A stretch of 39,818 nt of DNA from Euryarchaeota archaeon UBA86 (GCA_002503055.1 DAQX01000005.1:1-39818), one strand, 5' to 3'. Numbered from the stretch's first letter, positions 1 through 7,774 are shown. Notes: a model not told the origin generated them from the sequence alone. Program-made: numbers and translations.

Positions 1-84
1 GAACCTGAGCCAGACCCTGAGCCAGAACCTGAGCCAGAACCTGAGCCAGAACCTGAGCCAGAACCTGAGCCAGAACCTGAGCCA
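1..84 (+). repeat. 12-bp tandem repeat encoding Glu-Pro repeats
   Basis: Seven copies of the 12-base unit GAACCTGAGCCA follow one another. Only one base differs (unit 2 begins GACC), and a degenerate eighth unit covers 85-96. In frame each unit gives Glu-Pro-Glu-Pro. The codons are identical from unit to unit, so the DNA is conserved and not only the peptide, which points to recent slippage expansion. The array continues off the left edge, so its full length is unknown. Confidence 0.9.
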
Positions 85-171
85 GAACCCGAAGGAGAGA
101 CGTGTCCAATTTGCGGAAATGAGGCCGAGGTCGGCGCCTCAATCTGCGTTGTTTGCAGCTATTCTTTCTGA
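1..171 (+). CDS. C-terminal end of a Glu-Pro-repeat protein with zinc ribbon (5' truncated)
   Basis: Frame 1 is open from the first base to a TGA at 169-171 and gives 56 visible residues. About 30 residues of acidic Glu-Pro repeat lead into a small C-terminal zinc ribbon: CPIC (visible codons 35 and 38) and CVVC (codons 49 and 52), ending in SYSF. Two CxxC knuckles about 11 residues apart are typical of a structural zinc ribbon. The Glu-Pro stretch probably acts as a rigid, extended, negatively charged spacer. The N-terminal part lies outside the window, so no function can be given. It lies directly upstream of, and on the same strand as, the DUF106 gene, which also ends in a zinc ribbon. A perfect hairpin follows two bases after the stop. 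Confidence 0.85.
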   Translation, partial: EPEPDPEPEPEPEPEPEPEPEPEPEPEPEPEGETCPICGNEAEVGASICVVCSYSF

Positions 172-172
172 T

Positions 173-191
173 TGGACGCCTACGGCGTCCA
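173..191 (+). terminator. Perfect hairpin after the zinc-ribbon gene
   Basis: Arms TGGACGCC (173-180) and GGCGTCCA (184-191) pair perfectly over 8 bp around a TAC loop, starting 2 nt after the upstream stop codon. It has no long T tract and archaeal termination usually relies on oligo-T, so it could equally be an RNA processing or stability element. The core ACGCCTACGGCGT recurs in inverted orientation at the end of asnS (22933-22947). Confidence 0.4.
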
Positions 192-228
192 CCGAAGCGT
201 TCATTCTGTTCAGTCTTGACGAGGATAC

Positions 229-1155
229 ATGGCACAAGCATCGGGAGGGGATGCCCAATCAGAGGCAATGTCATCAATGATGATGCCAATGCTCGTCCTA
301 CTTCTCGTGATGATGGTACTCATGTTCGTACCAGGTCTCAGAGTACTCATGGCTGACAGCGCAGGACTTGCCATAGAGCCACTATTGCCATTCCACGAAC
401 TCTACTTCGTACCTACAGTATTCATCGTTGGTACCAGTATCATGGTTGTGAACACCATCATCCGTTCAATCTTCATAGATCCAATCAAACAGGCTCACTT
501 TTCCCATAGGCAGCGCCAAGTCGGAAAGCAACTCAGAGAAGCACAAATGGCCCGGGACACCGCTCGAGTAGAGAAGATGCAGAAGCTACAGATGGAGATG
601 ATGCCTGAGAATATGGCCATGCAATCTGCTATGATGAGGCCAATGATGTTCACAATTGTGTTCATAGTTGCAATTTTCAGTTGGATGGCCAGTGAGGTGG
701 AGACTTTCCGAGTCTCTTTCGTCAGTCTACCTTGGCTCCCCATGTGGTCATTTAATGAGAGAATAATGTGGATTTTCCCGGCTTGGATTGCTACATACAT
801 CACAATGAGCGCACCCTTCTCAAGAATAATTGATCGACATCTGAAAATTCTACGTTACAGATCCCATCCGGTAGTTCTTGCTGCTGACCCACTGCCTGAG
901 CCATTATTGCATCTAATCAAGGAAGATAAGCCAAAGAACAATTCCAGAGAGAGACGCTCAAGGATGGCACAGAGGAGAAGAGACGGGCCTAGGAAGAAAG
1001 GACCACAGACAGAAAATGCAAAACCAAAGGGAGGAAACACTCACACATCTGCACCTAGGGAGGGTACAACCTGCCCAACTTGCTCTTCCGATATGGTCTC
1101 TAGGAGTCAAAGTGGGCGACTTAGGTGCGATGTATGTCGTCATGAATGGAGATAA
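229..1155 (+). CDS. DUF106 / EMC3-TMCO1-like (YidC superfamily) membrane insertase with C-terminal zinc ribbon
   Basis: A 308-residue membrane protein of the archaeal DUF106 family, a relative of EMC3, TMCO1 and YidC that helps insert proteins into the membrane. A Met-rich first membrane segment lies at about 17-37 and a second at about 60-83. A charged coiled coil follows at about 88-125, then further segments at about 136-158 and 180-200. This order, with a cytosolic coiled coil after the second segment, is the family pattern. A long basic tail (about 230-280) and a zinc ribbon with Cys282, Cys285, Cys300 and Cys303 extend well past the usual family length of roughly 180 residues. GAGG at 221-224 precedes the ATG. 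It is followed by cmk and cbf5, matching the conserved archaeal gene order near secY/adk. The family call is firm. The role of the tail (ribosome or RNA contact) is inference. Confidence 0.87.
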   Translation: MAQASGGDAQSEAMSSMMMPMLVLLLVMMVLMFVPGLRVLMADSAGLAIEPLLPFHELYFVPTVFIVGTSIMVVNTIIRSIFIDPIKQAHFSHRQRQVGKQLREAQMARDTARVEKMQKLQMEMMPENMAMQSAMMRPMMFTIVFIVAIFSWMASEVETFRVSFVSLPWLPMWSFNERIMWIFPAWIATYITMSAPFSRIIDRHLKILRYRSHPVVLAADPLPEPLLHLIKEDKPKNNSRERRSRMAQRRRDGPRKKGPQTENAKPKGGNTHTSAPREGTTCPTCSSDMVSRSQSGRLRCDVCRHEWR

Positions 1156-1157
1156 TC

Positions 1158-1691
1158 ATGCTCAGACTCACAGTGAGCGGACCGCCTGGAAGCGGAACCT
1201 CCACTCTAGTGGATAAGATATGCCAAAGCCGTGACTGGACTTCTCTAAACGGTGGAGAGATTTTTCGTGACGAAGCGGCCAATAGGGGACTTTCTGTCGT
1301 TCAATTCAGCGCACTATGCAAGCAAGATCTAGATGTGGACAGAGCTTTAGATACAAAACTGAAAGATATCATTTCCAGCAAAGACTCCCCAGATGTGGTC
1401 GAGAGCAGGCTGAGCGGCTGGTGGGCGCACCAATTGGGATTGGATTGCCTCAGAGTGTGGGTTTCGGTTTCAGACGAGGAGAGGGCCAGAAGGATTCAGA
1501 ATCGAGAAGGCGGAGACTTCTCAGGTAGACTACAGGAATCAAGACAAAGACAAGCCGACGATAGTCAGAGATACTCGGAATTGTATGGAATAGATATGTC
1601 AGATATGACGCCTTACAATTTGATTATTGATGCTGATAATATCGACGCAGACGAGGTTTTCCGTCTAGTATCATATGAGCTTGGAGGATGA
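1158..1691 (+). CDS. cmk: Cytidylate kinase, archaeal type
   Basis: A 177-residue P-loop kinase that phosphorylates CMP and dCMP with ATP in pyrimidine nucleotide recycling. The N terminus MLRLTVSGPPGSGTST is the archaeal Cmk signature, with a P-loop at residues 8-16 where Thr stands in place of the usual Lys, as in that family. An in-frame ATG exists 12 bases upstream (1146), but the ATG at 1158 puts the beta strand and P-loop in the standard position and leaves 2 bases after the DUF106 stop. A GGAG lies just upstream. The 3' end nearly touches the cbf5 start, so DUF106, cmk and cbf5 are probably cotranscribed. The downstream motif SVSDEERARRIQNREG fits the lid and NMP-binding region. Length is normal for archaeal Cmk (about 180). 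Confidence 0.92.
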   Translation: MLRLTVSGPPGSGTSTLVDKICQSRDWTSLNGGEIFRDEAANRGLSVVQFSALCKQDLDVDRALDTKLKDIISSKDSPDVVESRLSGWWAHQLGLDCLRVWVSVSDEERARRIQNREGGDFSGRLQESRQRQADDSQRYSELYGIDMSDMTPYNLIIDADNIDADEVFRLVSYELGG

Positions 1692-1692
1692 G

Positions 1693-2670
1693 ATGGCAGA
1701 ACATCAGTATTGGGATTTATCCGAACGGGTCACAAACCCAGAGTTCGGCTGTCCTCCAGAAGATAGATCTCTCGAGGATCTTCTAAATTCAGGAGTAATC
1801 TTAGTCGAGAAACCCCGAGGCCCCACAAGTCACCAATTGACAGCATGGGCTAGGGATCTACTCGGAATCACCAAGATAGGACATGGAGGCACACTCGATC
1901 CCTTTGCCACAGGATTACTGACCCTACTCTTAGGTAAGGCCACTAGGCTAACCGATATCGTACTACGAGGAGACAAAACTTACGTTGGTGTTCTTAAATT
2001 TGGCAGAGCCGTAGAAGAGTCAGAATTGAGTGACTTACTATCCAAACTTGAGGGTGTATTCTACAATGTACCTCCCCTAGAATCTGCAGTAAAAATCCAA
2101 GTCAGAACTAGGACAATCAGATCCATTCGGGCAATAGAAGTCGATGCTAAATCAAAGATTGCAGCCTTCGAAATCTCCTGTAGCGCTGGCACCTATATCA
2201 GAACTCTTGCAAAGGACATCGGCCTAATTCTAGGGACAAGTTGCGAATTGACCGAATTGCATCGAAGCCACACTGGCTCGTTTTCTCAGCAGATGGCTTG
2301 TACGATGCAACAATTGGCAGATGCTGCCTTCCTGTATCATGAGCATGATGATGACAGGGCATTGAGAAAACTAATCTCACCCGTTGAGTCCATACTGACT
2401 AAATTACCTTCAATCACTATCAAGGATGGTGCAGCAGCAGCTCTCTCTCATGGTGCCCCTCTCGCTAGGCCCGGAGTGATTAGTGCTCAGAAGGGAGTGC
2501 CCGAAGGATCAACTGTACTATTGAGAACAGTCAAGGGTGAGGCCGTTTCTGTGGCCACGATGACAGTAGATTCAGATTCATTGAGTGGGATGAATACAGG
2601 AGAAGTAGCAGTCGCCAAGTCGGTACTGATGGAATCTGGGACATACCCTCAGAGTTGGTCCAAAGAGTAG
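1693..2670 (+). CDS. cbf5: tRNA/rRNA pseudouridine synthase Cbf5 (TruB family, H/ACA RNP catalytic subunit)
   Basis: A 325-residue pseudouridine synthase. In archaea Cbf5 is the catalytic subunit of H/ACA guide ribonucleoproteins (with Nop10, Gar1 and L7Ae) and can also modify tRNA U55. The catalytic Asp69 lies in GHGGTLDPFATGLL. A motif with KPRGPTSHQ precedes it, and a TruB motif region (SAGTYIRTLAKDIG) follows. A C-terminal PUA domain (about residues 240-320) is recognisable from AAALSHGAPLARPGV. I chose the ATG at 1693 because GGAGG sits at 1683-1687 with 5-base spacing. The alternative ATG at 1675 overlaps the end of cmk and would add six residues. Last gene of the DUF106-cmk-cbf5 set, convergent with the secreted-protein cluster beyond. 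Confidence 0.94.
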   Translation: MAEHQYWDLSERVTNPEFGCPPEDRSLEDLLNSGVILVEKPRGPTSHQLTAWARDLLGITKIGHGGTLDPFATGLLTLLLGKATRLTDIVLRGDKTYVGVLKFGRAVEESELSDLLSKLEGVFYNVPPLESAVKIQVRTRTIRSIRAIEVDAKSKIAAFEISCSAGTYIRTLAKDIGLILGTSCELTELHRSHTGSFSQQMACTMQQLADAAFLYHEHDDDRALRKLISPVESILTKLPSITIKDGAAAALSHGAPLARPGVISAQKGVPEGSTVLLRTVKGEAVSVATMTVDSDSLSGMNTGEVAVAKSVLMESGTYPQSWSKE

Positions 2671-2674
2671 AGAA

Positions 2675-2857
2675 TCAATTCAACTCGTGCTCTTCGTAAA
2701 CCCACTCATCAGTCTCTAGACGAATCTTCAACTTCATCATATTCACACACCACTGCACGGGCCTAAACTCGCTCAGTATTACTACTCGAACTCCTGACTG
2801 GTATAATGATTCCCTGAAATTGCCTGATTATCGGCCAACGGCAGGTCCGCACACCAT
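2675..2857 (-). pseudogene. Small ORF interrupted by one in-frame TAA, or short ORF after it
   Basis: Reading leftward from an ATG at 2857, the frame gives MVCGPAVGR, then TAA (2830-2828), and then stays open for 50 codons to a TGA at 2677-2675. The post-stop peptide looks protein-like, with hydrophobic and charged residues alternating (GVRVVILSEFRP, MMKLKIRLETDEWVYEEHE). No ATG, GTG or TTG follows the TAA until well inside the frame (GTG at the VQWC segment, or ATG at 2740). It lies 8 bases downstream of the 791-residue secreted-protein gene on the same strand and meets cbf5 head to tail. I do not recognise a family. Options are a recently broken gene, a sequencing error in the TAA, or a 21-residue product from ATG 2740. 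Confidence 0.35.
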
Positions 2858-2865
2858 CTAACCGT

Positions 2866-5241
2866 TCACTTTCGGCGCTCAAATGGCTTACTCACTCGAT
2901 TCGGCCCGAAGTGCAATGCAGTTAGCGAAATCAACACCAATCCAACCGCTAAGAATAGTATCGCAGGACCTCGCTCAATAGAATCGATTACCCCTCCATC
3001 ATCATTTGAGTTTGAAAGGGGCAATGAGACTGAGCCCCCGTTGTTGCCTTCTGATGACTCATCGATAGAATTAGTTGCGTCCGCGAACACCTCGAACGAT
3101 ACTTCACTGCCTGCACTAGGTGCCTGGGCATCACAGATCGCTATACCCAATTCCCCCGGATCCAAACTATCTATCATGACAGAACCCACAAGTACGCCAT
3201 TTACCCAACACTTCACATCCACAGCATCTGCTGTCTCGCGCCCCAAGTTCCTGACATGAGAGTGAACTTCGACCACATCTCCATGCTCTATCATTGAGAT
3301 TCTAACCCCGTCCTTCCAAATCTCAATCATCTCAATTGCAAGGTCCGATTTGGCAGTAACAATCACTTCAATTGATTGCGTAATACTCAGATCCCCATCA
3401 CTTAGCGTAATCTCTAGCACATGGCTCCCCTTGCTAACAGGGGCCATCACCAGATCATTCATCGAGTCGAAAGTTGCCCATGAGCGACTGGACTGCAAGG
3501 TGAGGGAATCCGAGTCTTCGTCATTAATTTCTAGATCTATTACCATAGTTTCTCCTAACTCTATGTAAGCTGCTACTGGTAATCCCGATAAGGTCGGAGC
3601 ATCATTGACGGGATTTACAATAACGGAGAATGAATCAGACCAAGTGTTGCCTATGTTATCCATAACTTCGACTATTACTGTTGAACTACCCCAAGAATTT
3701 CTAACAGGCTGAACTCTAACATACTGTCCGACTACACTGGCTTCAATCACTCCAGAATCACTACTAGTGGCGCTGATTGTCAAGTCTGCCGGAGATGTAT
3801 TATCATCCTGGCACCTAACATCCATCGGCAAATGAATCCCAGAATCATCTTCATTGAATGACATGTCTTCCAATTCCAAACACTCCGGGTTGTAGTCCCA
3901 TTCTATTTCGAATGATCCGCTGATTGAAATTTCATCAATGTGTATTACAGTGGTCTCTGCAGTTCCATTGGAAGACCATTGGAACCTGCCAGCAACTCCT
4001 AACTGCAACTCTTCTCCGATACTCGGAAGAGCGAAACCAACAGGTGAATCGACTACAAACTCTCCATTTTCTACCGGAATACTAGTTACCAAATTACTAC
4101 CAATTGCAAATCTGATGTAACTAGTATCGGCTAGCCCTAGTGTACTTCCACTAACTCTTCCATTTACAACCAATCGAGGGTCGTTTACATCTACCCTGGC
4201 ACCCGATATGCAACCATCATGAACTTCAATTCGAATCTGCTGATTAAAATCACCGTTATCTAACAAATCTCCCGATTGTATCTCTGAATAGTCGTCTTCA
4301 ATGCCTTCAGCCAGAGTCCAAATTGTGTGGTTACCAGTTCCATATATGTGAATTCTGCCCAGTTCCTGTAGCGGAGGAACTTCAACATTGAAACTCCAAG
4401 TGCCACTTGCCGGACTAGTAGGGGCCAACCCACAACTCACGGCACTCAGGCCAGATGTCTCACCGCTATATGGGCCGAAGTCAATTACGGGAGAATTTGA
4501 GTCAAGTACTGAAGTTACTGCCTTGATAGTCTCAAACGAATACCAAGGCTGGTGATACTTTACACGCATCCCTACTGCATCGACTCTGACTTCTGAATCG
4601 TCGGAACCAGAATTGTCAGAGACATAGTCAATTGTGAATCTAGTTTCTTCAAGGTCAGTCCAATCTTGCGAAACCATTCCATCTAAAGAAATGACCAAGG
4701 GATTCGAAATACGAAGAACTGGGCCCAGAGTGCGAGCATAAGTTGTCACTAACTGATCTGCCCCATGATTTTGGAGAATTACTCTGATGGAATCCTGATT
4801 GAGAACATCTGGTATTGAGAAATGTAGGACCATTGAAACATTCGCAACTAACATTCCATGAAGGCCGGAGAAATCGTAGCCTTGCATAGAGATATTCGGC
4901 CCTTTGGACCAGGTGTAGAATGTATCTGGCTCTCCAAGTGTAGAGTTAGAACCGGTTGGACTATAACTCGCCCAAGAAGTAATCTCAACAAAGTTATCTG
5001 GCCTATTATGGGTGAATGACAACTCATCGTCAGCGACCATTCCGATAGAATAATCTGCTGAATTCTGGGAGAATCCAGAAGTACTGCTGATATCCCAAAG
5101 ATCGGGGTCTGAGAAATCTCCGGACTCAATTAGTTCGACCCCTTCCGCGCCGATTACTGTATCTGCTCCCACTAAAGGGGCAGTATATGCCATTGTAATC
5201 ATGAGCATTGATGCAATTAGTGCCCGAATACGACCCCTCAT
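2866..5241 (-). CDS. Large secreted protein with cadherin/Ig-like and CARDB-like domains, C-terminal membrane anchor
   Basis: A 791-residue exported protein. The start is the ATG at 5241, giving MRGRIRALIASMLMITMAYT, a classical signal peptide with probable cleavage after VGA near residue 26. A longer frame reaches 5370 but would run over tRNA-His, so I rejected it. The N-terminal half holds two beta-rich modules with paired cysteines. A cadherin-like/Ig-like module (DNIGNTWSDSFSVIVNPVNDAPTL) follows around residues 540-640. A CARDB-like module comes next, with the hallmark pattern HSHVRNLGRETADAVDVKC. One membrane helix (about 759-780) and a short basic tail ending FERRK anchor it. The family pattern suggests a surface adhesin or a binding protein, but no ligand can be named. 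It appears to be transcribed alone, with the tRNA-His promoter region upstream. Confidence 0.8.
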   Translation of the reverse strand: MRGRIRALIASMLMITMAYTAPLVGADTVIGAEGVELIESGDFSDPDLWDISSTSGFSQNSADYSIGMVADDELSFTHNRPDNFVEITSWASYSPTGSNSTLGEPDTFYTWSKGPNISMQGYDFSGLHGMLVANVSMVLHFSIPDVLNQDSIRVILQNHGADQLVTTYARTLGPVLRISNPLVISLDGMVSQDWTDLEETRFTIDYVSDNSGSDDSEVRVDAVGMRVKYHQPWYSFETIKAVTSVLDSNSPVIDFGPYSGETSGLSAVSCGLAPTSPASGTWSFNVEVPPLQELGRIHIYGTGNHTIWTLAEGIEDDYSEIQSGDLLDNGDFNQQIRIEVHDGCISGARVDVNDPRLVVNGRVSGSTLGLADTSYIRFAIGSNLVTSIPVENGEFVVDSPVGFALPSIGEELQLGVAGRFQWSSNGTAETTVIHIDEISISGSFEIEWDYNPECLELEDMSFNEDDSGIHLPMDVRCQDDNTSPADLTISATSSDSGVIEASVVGQYVRVQPVRNSWGSSTVIVEVMDNIGNTWSDSFSVIVNPVNDAPTLSGLPVAAYIELGETMVIDLEINDEDSDSLTLQSSRSWATFDSMNDLVMAPVSKGSHVLEITLSDGDLSITQSIEVIVTAKSDLAIEMIEIWKDGVRISMIEHGDVVEVHSHVRNLGRETADAVDVKCWVNGVLVGSVMIDSLDPGELGIAICDAQAPSAGSEVSFEVFADATNSIDESSEGNNGGSVSLPLSNSNDDGGVIDSIERGPAILFLAVGLVLISLTALHFGPNRVSKPFERRK

Positions 5242-5306
5242 GGAAGTCGACGACAGAGGATACCGCTTCAAACCGTTGGTCCCATAAGTCGTCCAGTGGT
5301 CCGGTA

Positions 5307-5320
5307 CTGTTGATAAACAG
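5307..5320. promoter_or_regulatory. AT-rich palindromic box between tRNA-His and the secreted-protein gene
   Basis: CTGTT-GATA-AACAG is a small inverted repeat. It contains the only TATA-like sequence (GATAAA / TTTATC) in this divergent gap. It lies about 26-32 bases upstream of tRNA-His on the + strand and about 70 bases upstream of the secreted-protein ATG on the - strand. It is a candidate shared core promoter. The tRNA spacing fits an archaeal TATA box better than the protein-gene spacing does. Confidence 0.35.
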
Positions 5321-5344
5321 GGGTTCGTCCCTAGTCCCACATAC

Positions 5345-5420
5345 GGCTGTGATGGTGTAGCGGTTAGCACGGTGGGTTGTGGTCCCGCCGGCCCGGGTTC
5401 GAGTCCCGGTCACGGCCCCA
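5345..5420 (+). tRNA. tRNA-His (anticodon GTG)
   Basis: A complete cloverleaf can be drawn: acceptor GCTGTGA/TCACGGC, D stem GTGT/GCAC, anticodon stem GTGGG/CCCGC with loop TTGTGGT (GTG at positions 34-36), and T stem CCGGG/CCCGG with loop TTCGAGT. An extra G at 5345 opposite the C discriminator is the tRNA-His identity G-1, here encoded in the DNA. CCA is also encoded (5418-5420). No intron. The last A is directly followed by the stop codon of the convergent ribA gene. Confidence 0.97.
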
Positions 5421-6056
5421 CTATTCTCTGCCGTTGAGGCTATCCGAATCTATGTCATGCCCCATACGGTCCACCTTTGTAATCAGGTAATCGCGATTCT
5501 CGTTCCCTACTCCTACGATGATAGGCATCCTCTCGACGATATTTATCCCCAGATTTCGCAATTGCGAGATTTTGTCCGGGTTATTGGTAAGTAGGCACAC
5601 ATTACTGATTTCCAGTGAAGACAATATCTCGGAGGCAACGCCATAATCTCTGTTATCTGCGGGATGGCCCAACATCAGATTCGCATCCAATGTATCGGCA
5701 CCTCTGTCCTGTAGGTTGTACGCCTGAATCTTAGCATGAAGCCCAATTCCACGACCTTCTTGTCTCAGGTAAACGATACAACCCCATCCGACTTCCTGTA
5801 TTTGTCGCATTGCTGCATCTAGCTGTGCACCACAGTCGCACCGCAGACTCTGTAGTGCATCTCCTGTTAGGCATTCGGAATGAACCCTAACCAGTACAGG
5901 GTTCGGGCCACTCATGTCTCCCAGAGTTAATGCGACATGATCGAAACCAGTACTCTCCTCGTGGAAAACTCGAATTCTAAATTCCCCATGGGGCGTTGGT
6001 AAACGCGCCTCAGCGGGAATTTCTCCCAACTCACTGATATCCACAGCACTCGTCAT
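5421..6056 (-). CDS. ribA: GTP cyclohydrolase II
   Basis: A 211-residue single-domain RibA that converts GTP to the pyrimidine that starts riboflavin synthesis. It shows HSECLTGDALQSLRCDCG, whose three cysteines form the zinc site, then YLRQEGRGIGLHAKIQAYNL with the catalytic region, and RMPIIVG near the end. There is no fused RibB (DHBP synthase) half. I prefer the ATG at 6056, which leaves 16 residues before the conserved ARLPTPHGEF strand. A TTG at 6101, directly after the TusA stop, would add 15 residues. It is the last gene of a minus-strand cluster. Most archaea use the unrelated GTP cyclohydrolase III (ArfA), so a RibA-type enzyme suggests transfer from bacteria. Confidence 0.93.
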   Translation of the reverse strand: MTSAVDISELGEIPAEARLPTPHGEFRIRVFHEESTGFDHVALTLGDMSGPNPVLVRVHSECLTGDALQSLRCDCGAQLDAAMRQIQEVGWGCIVYLRQEGRGIGLHAKIQAYNLQDRGADTLDANLMLGHPADNRDYGVASEILSSLEISNVCLLTNNPDKISQLRNLGINIVERMPIIVGVGNENRDYLITKVDRMGHDIDSDSLNGRE

Positions 6057-6101
6057 GATTCCGCGAGTTTCTCCATGCCTTTGAATAGTATCATGCCCCA
6101 A

Positions 6102-6332
6102 TTACTTGCGAATTCTGAATCCATACTCTCCCGCCTCTTCCTCGACCCCCATTAGATTGAGACCCAGCCTATCACAAAGAGCAGGGATGTCGTGCAGAGT
6201 TTCCGGATCATCACAAAGAATCAGCATTTCTGTCCCATCAAGAGCTGACTCGAAGGCCCTGCGAGTCTCATGAACTGGAATGGGGCACATGAATCCAATC
6301 AGATTCACGGTGACGACGGAATCGTCCGACAT
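6102..6332 (-). CDS. TusA/SirA-family sulfur carrier protein
   Basis: A 76-residue protein with the family's CPxP motif near the N terminus (NLIGFMCPIPVHETRRAF, cysteine at about residue 16), followed by the beta-alpha-beta fold pattern DGTEMLILCDDPETLHDIPALCDRLG. TusA proteins carry a persulfide on this cysteine and pass sulfur to tRNA thiolation or to cofactor synthesis. It lies 8 bases after the DEAD-box helicase and just before ribA, so it is probably cotranscribed with them. Which sulfur pathway it serves cannot be told here. The length matches single-domain TusA (about 75-80). Confidence 0.86.
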   Translation of the reverse strand: MSDDSVVTVNLIGFMCPIPVHETRRAFESALDGTEMLILCDDPETLHDIPALCDRLGLNLMGVEEEAGEYGFRIRK

Positions 6333-6340
6333 TTCAACAC

Positions 6341-7765
6341 CTAAGGGCCAACTATCTGTGGACTCAGGGTCAAGCCGTTGAATTCCCTGCTCTTGATTAC
6401 ATCCATGACATATGCGACCTTATCGACATGAATTTCAACATCGCTCTCGTTTTCATTCTGAGAAATCTCACCTATTGCAATGTCGGGAACTCTGGCCTGC
6501 TGAACAATCCAGTCAGCCAATTCTCTCTTGCTTGACTTTGAATTACCTACTGAAACCCTGACTTTTACCATCCCGAACACATCAGAAACTTCATCCCAGT
6601 CTTCTCTTCTACCGATAGGATCCCGATTCATCCCTTCAGGTAATTCCGGGGCATCAGTGAATTCTATGGATAGATTCCATGTGGAAGAAATCTTCTCGAT
6701 TTGAGAGGTTTCTTCACGAGTCACAAAATTCCATGCAACTCCTCTTCTACCCATTCTTCCCGTACGTCCAATTCTGTGAACATATGTTTCAGTGTCATCG
6801 GGTAAATCGTAGTTGACTACATGATTGATACCATCGACATCAAGGCCTCTGGCAGCTACATCGGTAGCAACTAGAATCTCTTCGTGGGCTTGCTTGAATG
6901 AATCGATTATCTTCTCTCTCTTGTTCTGAGATAGATCGCCGTGAAGTCCCATAGCCCTGATTCTGAACTTTCCTAATCTCTCGGTCAGAATCTCCACCAT
7001 CCTCTTGGTATTTGTGAAGATTAGCATCTGATCACCCTCGTCCATATTGCTGATGATTCTTCCAAGTGCCCATAGTTTGTTCATTCTACCTACATGAATT
7101 GCATATTGGTCGATTTCTGGAATCTCTACTTCCATATCATCACTCATGATGTGGACAGGGTCAGTCAAGAACTCCTCGGCCGCATCAAGTACTTCTTCGG
7201 GAAAGGTCGCACTGAACAATAGTGTCTGCTTGCGAGATGTCGACTTCTCTAGGATCCACAAGACATCAGGAAAGAATCCCATATCGAGCATCCTATCTGC
7301 TTCATCAAGGCAGAAAATTGAGATTCTTCCCAAGTCCAAATGACCTCGCTTGGTCATATCGATTACCCTTCCAGGAGTTCCTACAACAATGTCACACCCT
7401 TTACTCAATATTTTTGCCTGCTTTTCTAAATCAGTACCGCCGTAAACAGTCTGAATCGATAGTCCCTTGTTGCCTTGTAGGGAATCCATTTCTTCTGCGA
7501 CCTGAACCGCTAACTCTCTAGTAGGGCACAGAATGATTGCCTGAGGGTGACCAATCTTTTCACAGGACTCGAGTATGGGTATTCCGAATGCACCCGTCTT
7601 CCCAGAACCGGTCTTGGCCTGCCCTACAATGTCAAAGCCCTTCCTAGCAGAAGGTATTGACTCTCTTTGGATCTCAGTAGGAGTCTCCCATCCACAAGAA
7701 GATATTCCTTTTGCAATCGAGGGTTCAAGGCCCCAAGACTCGAAATCGAATTGCGAAGAAGCCAT
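6341..7765 (-). CDS. deaD: DEAD-box ATP-dependent RNA helicase with DbpA-type RNA-binding C terminus
   Basis: A 474-residue helicase with the full motif set: Q motif region with GWETPTEIQ, motif I AKTGSGKT (50-57), PTREL (81-85), TPGR (130-133), DEAD (154-157), SAT (185-187) and motif VI HRIGRTGR (330-337). The C-terminal region (about 398-474; VKVRVSVGNSKSSKRELADW) resembles the RNA-binding domain of the DbpA/CsdA group, which directs such helicases to rRNA or structured RNA. A likely role is RNA remodelling in ribosome assembly or cold adaptation. It is the middle gene of the minus-strand cluster, with 9 bases to the unknown 94-residue gene upstream and 8 to tusA downstream. Confidence 0.94.
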   Translation of the reverse strand: MASSQFDFESWGLEPSIAKGISSCGWETPTEIQRESIPSARKGFDIVGQAKTGSGKTGAFGIPILESCEKIGHPQAIILCPTRELAVQVAEEMDSLQGNKGLSIQTVYGGTDLEKQAKILSKGCDIVVGTPGRVIDMTKRGHLDLGRISIFCLDEADRMLDMGFFPDVLWILEKSTSRKQTLLFSATFPEEVLDAAEEFLTDPVHIMSDDMEVEIPEIDQYAIHVGRMNKLWALGRIISNMDEGDQMLIFTNTKRMVEILTERLGKFRIRAMGLHGDLSQNKREKIIDSFKQAHEEILVATDVAARGLDVDGINHVVNYDLPDDTETYVHRIGRTGRMGRRGVAWNFVTREETSQIEKISSTWNLSIEFTDAPELPEGMNRDPIGRREDWDEVSDVFGMVKVRVSVGNSKSSKRELADWIVQQARVPDIAIGEISQNENESDVEIHVDKVAYVMDVIKSREFNGLTLSPQIVGP

Positions 7766-7774
7766 CTTATCGCC

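Noticed and set aside
5242..5370. Upstream extension of the 791-residue secreted protein
   Set aside because: It would translate antisense through tRNA-His and displace the signal peptide, which starts at 5241.
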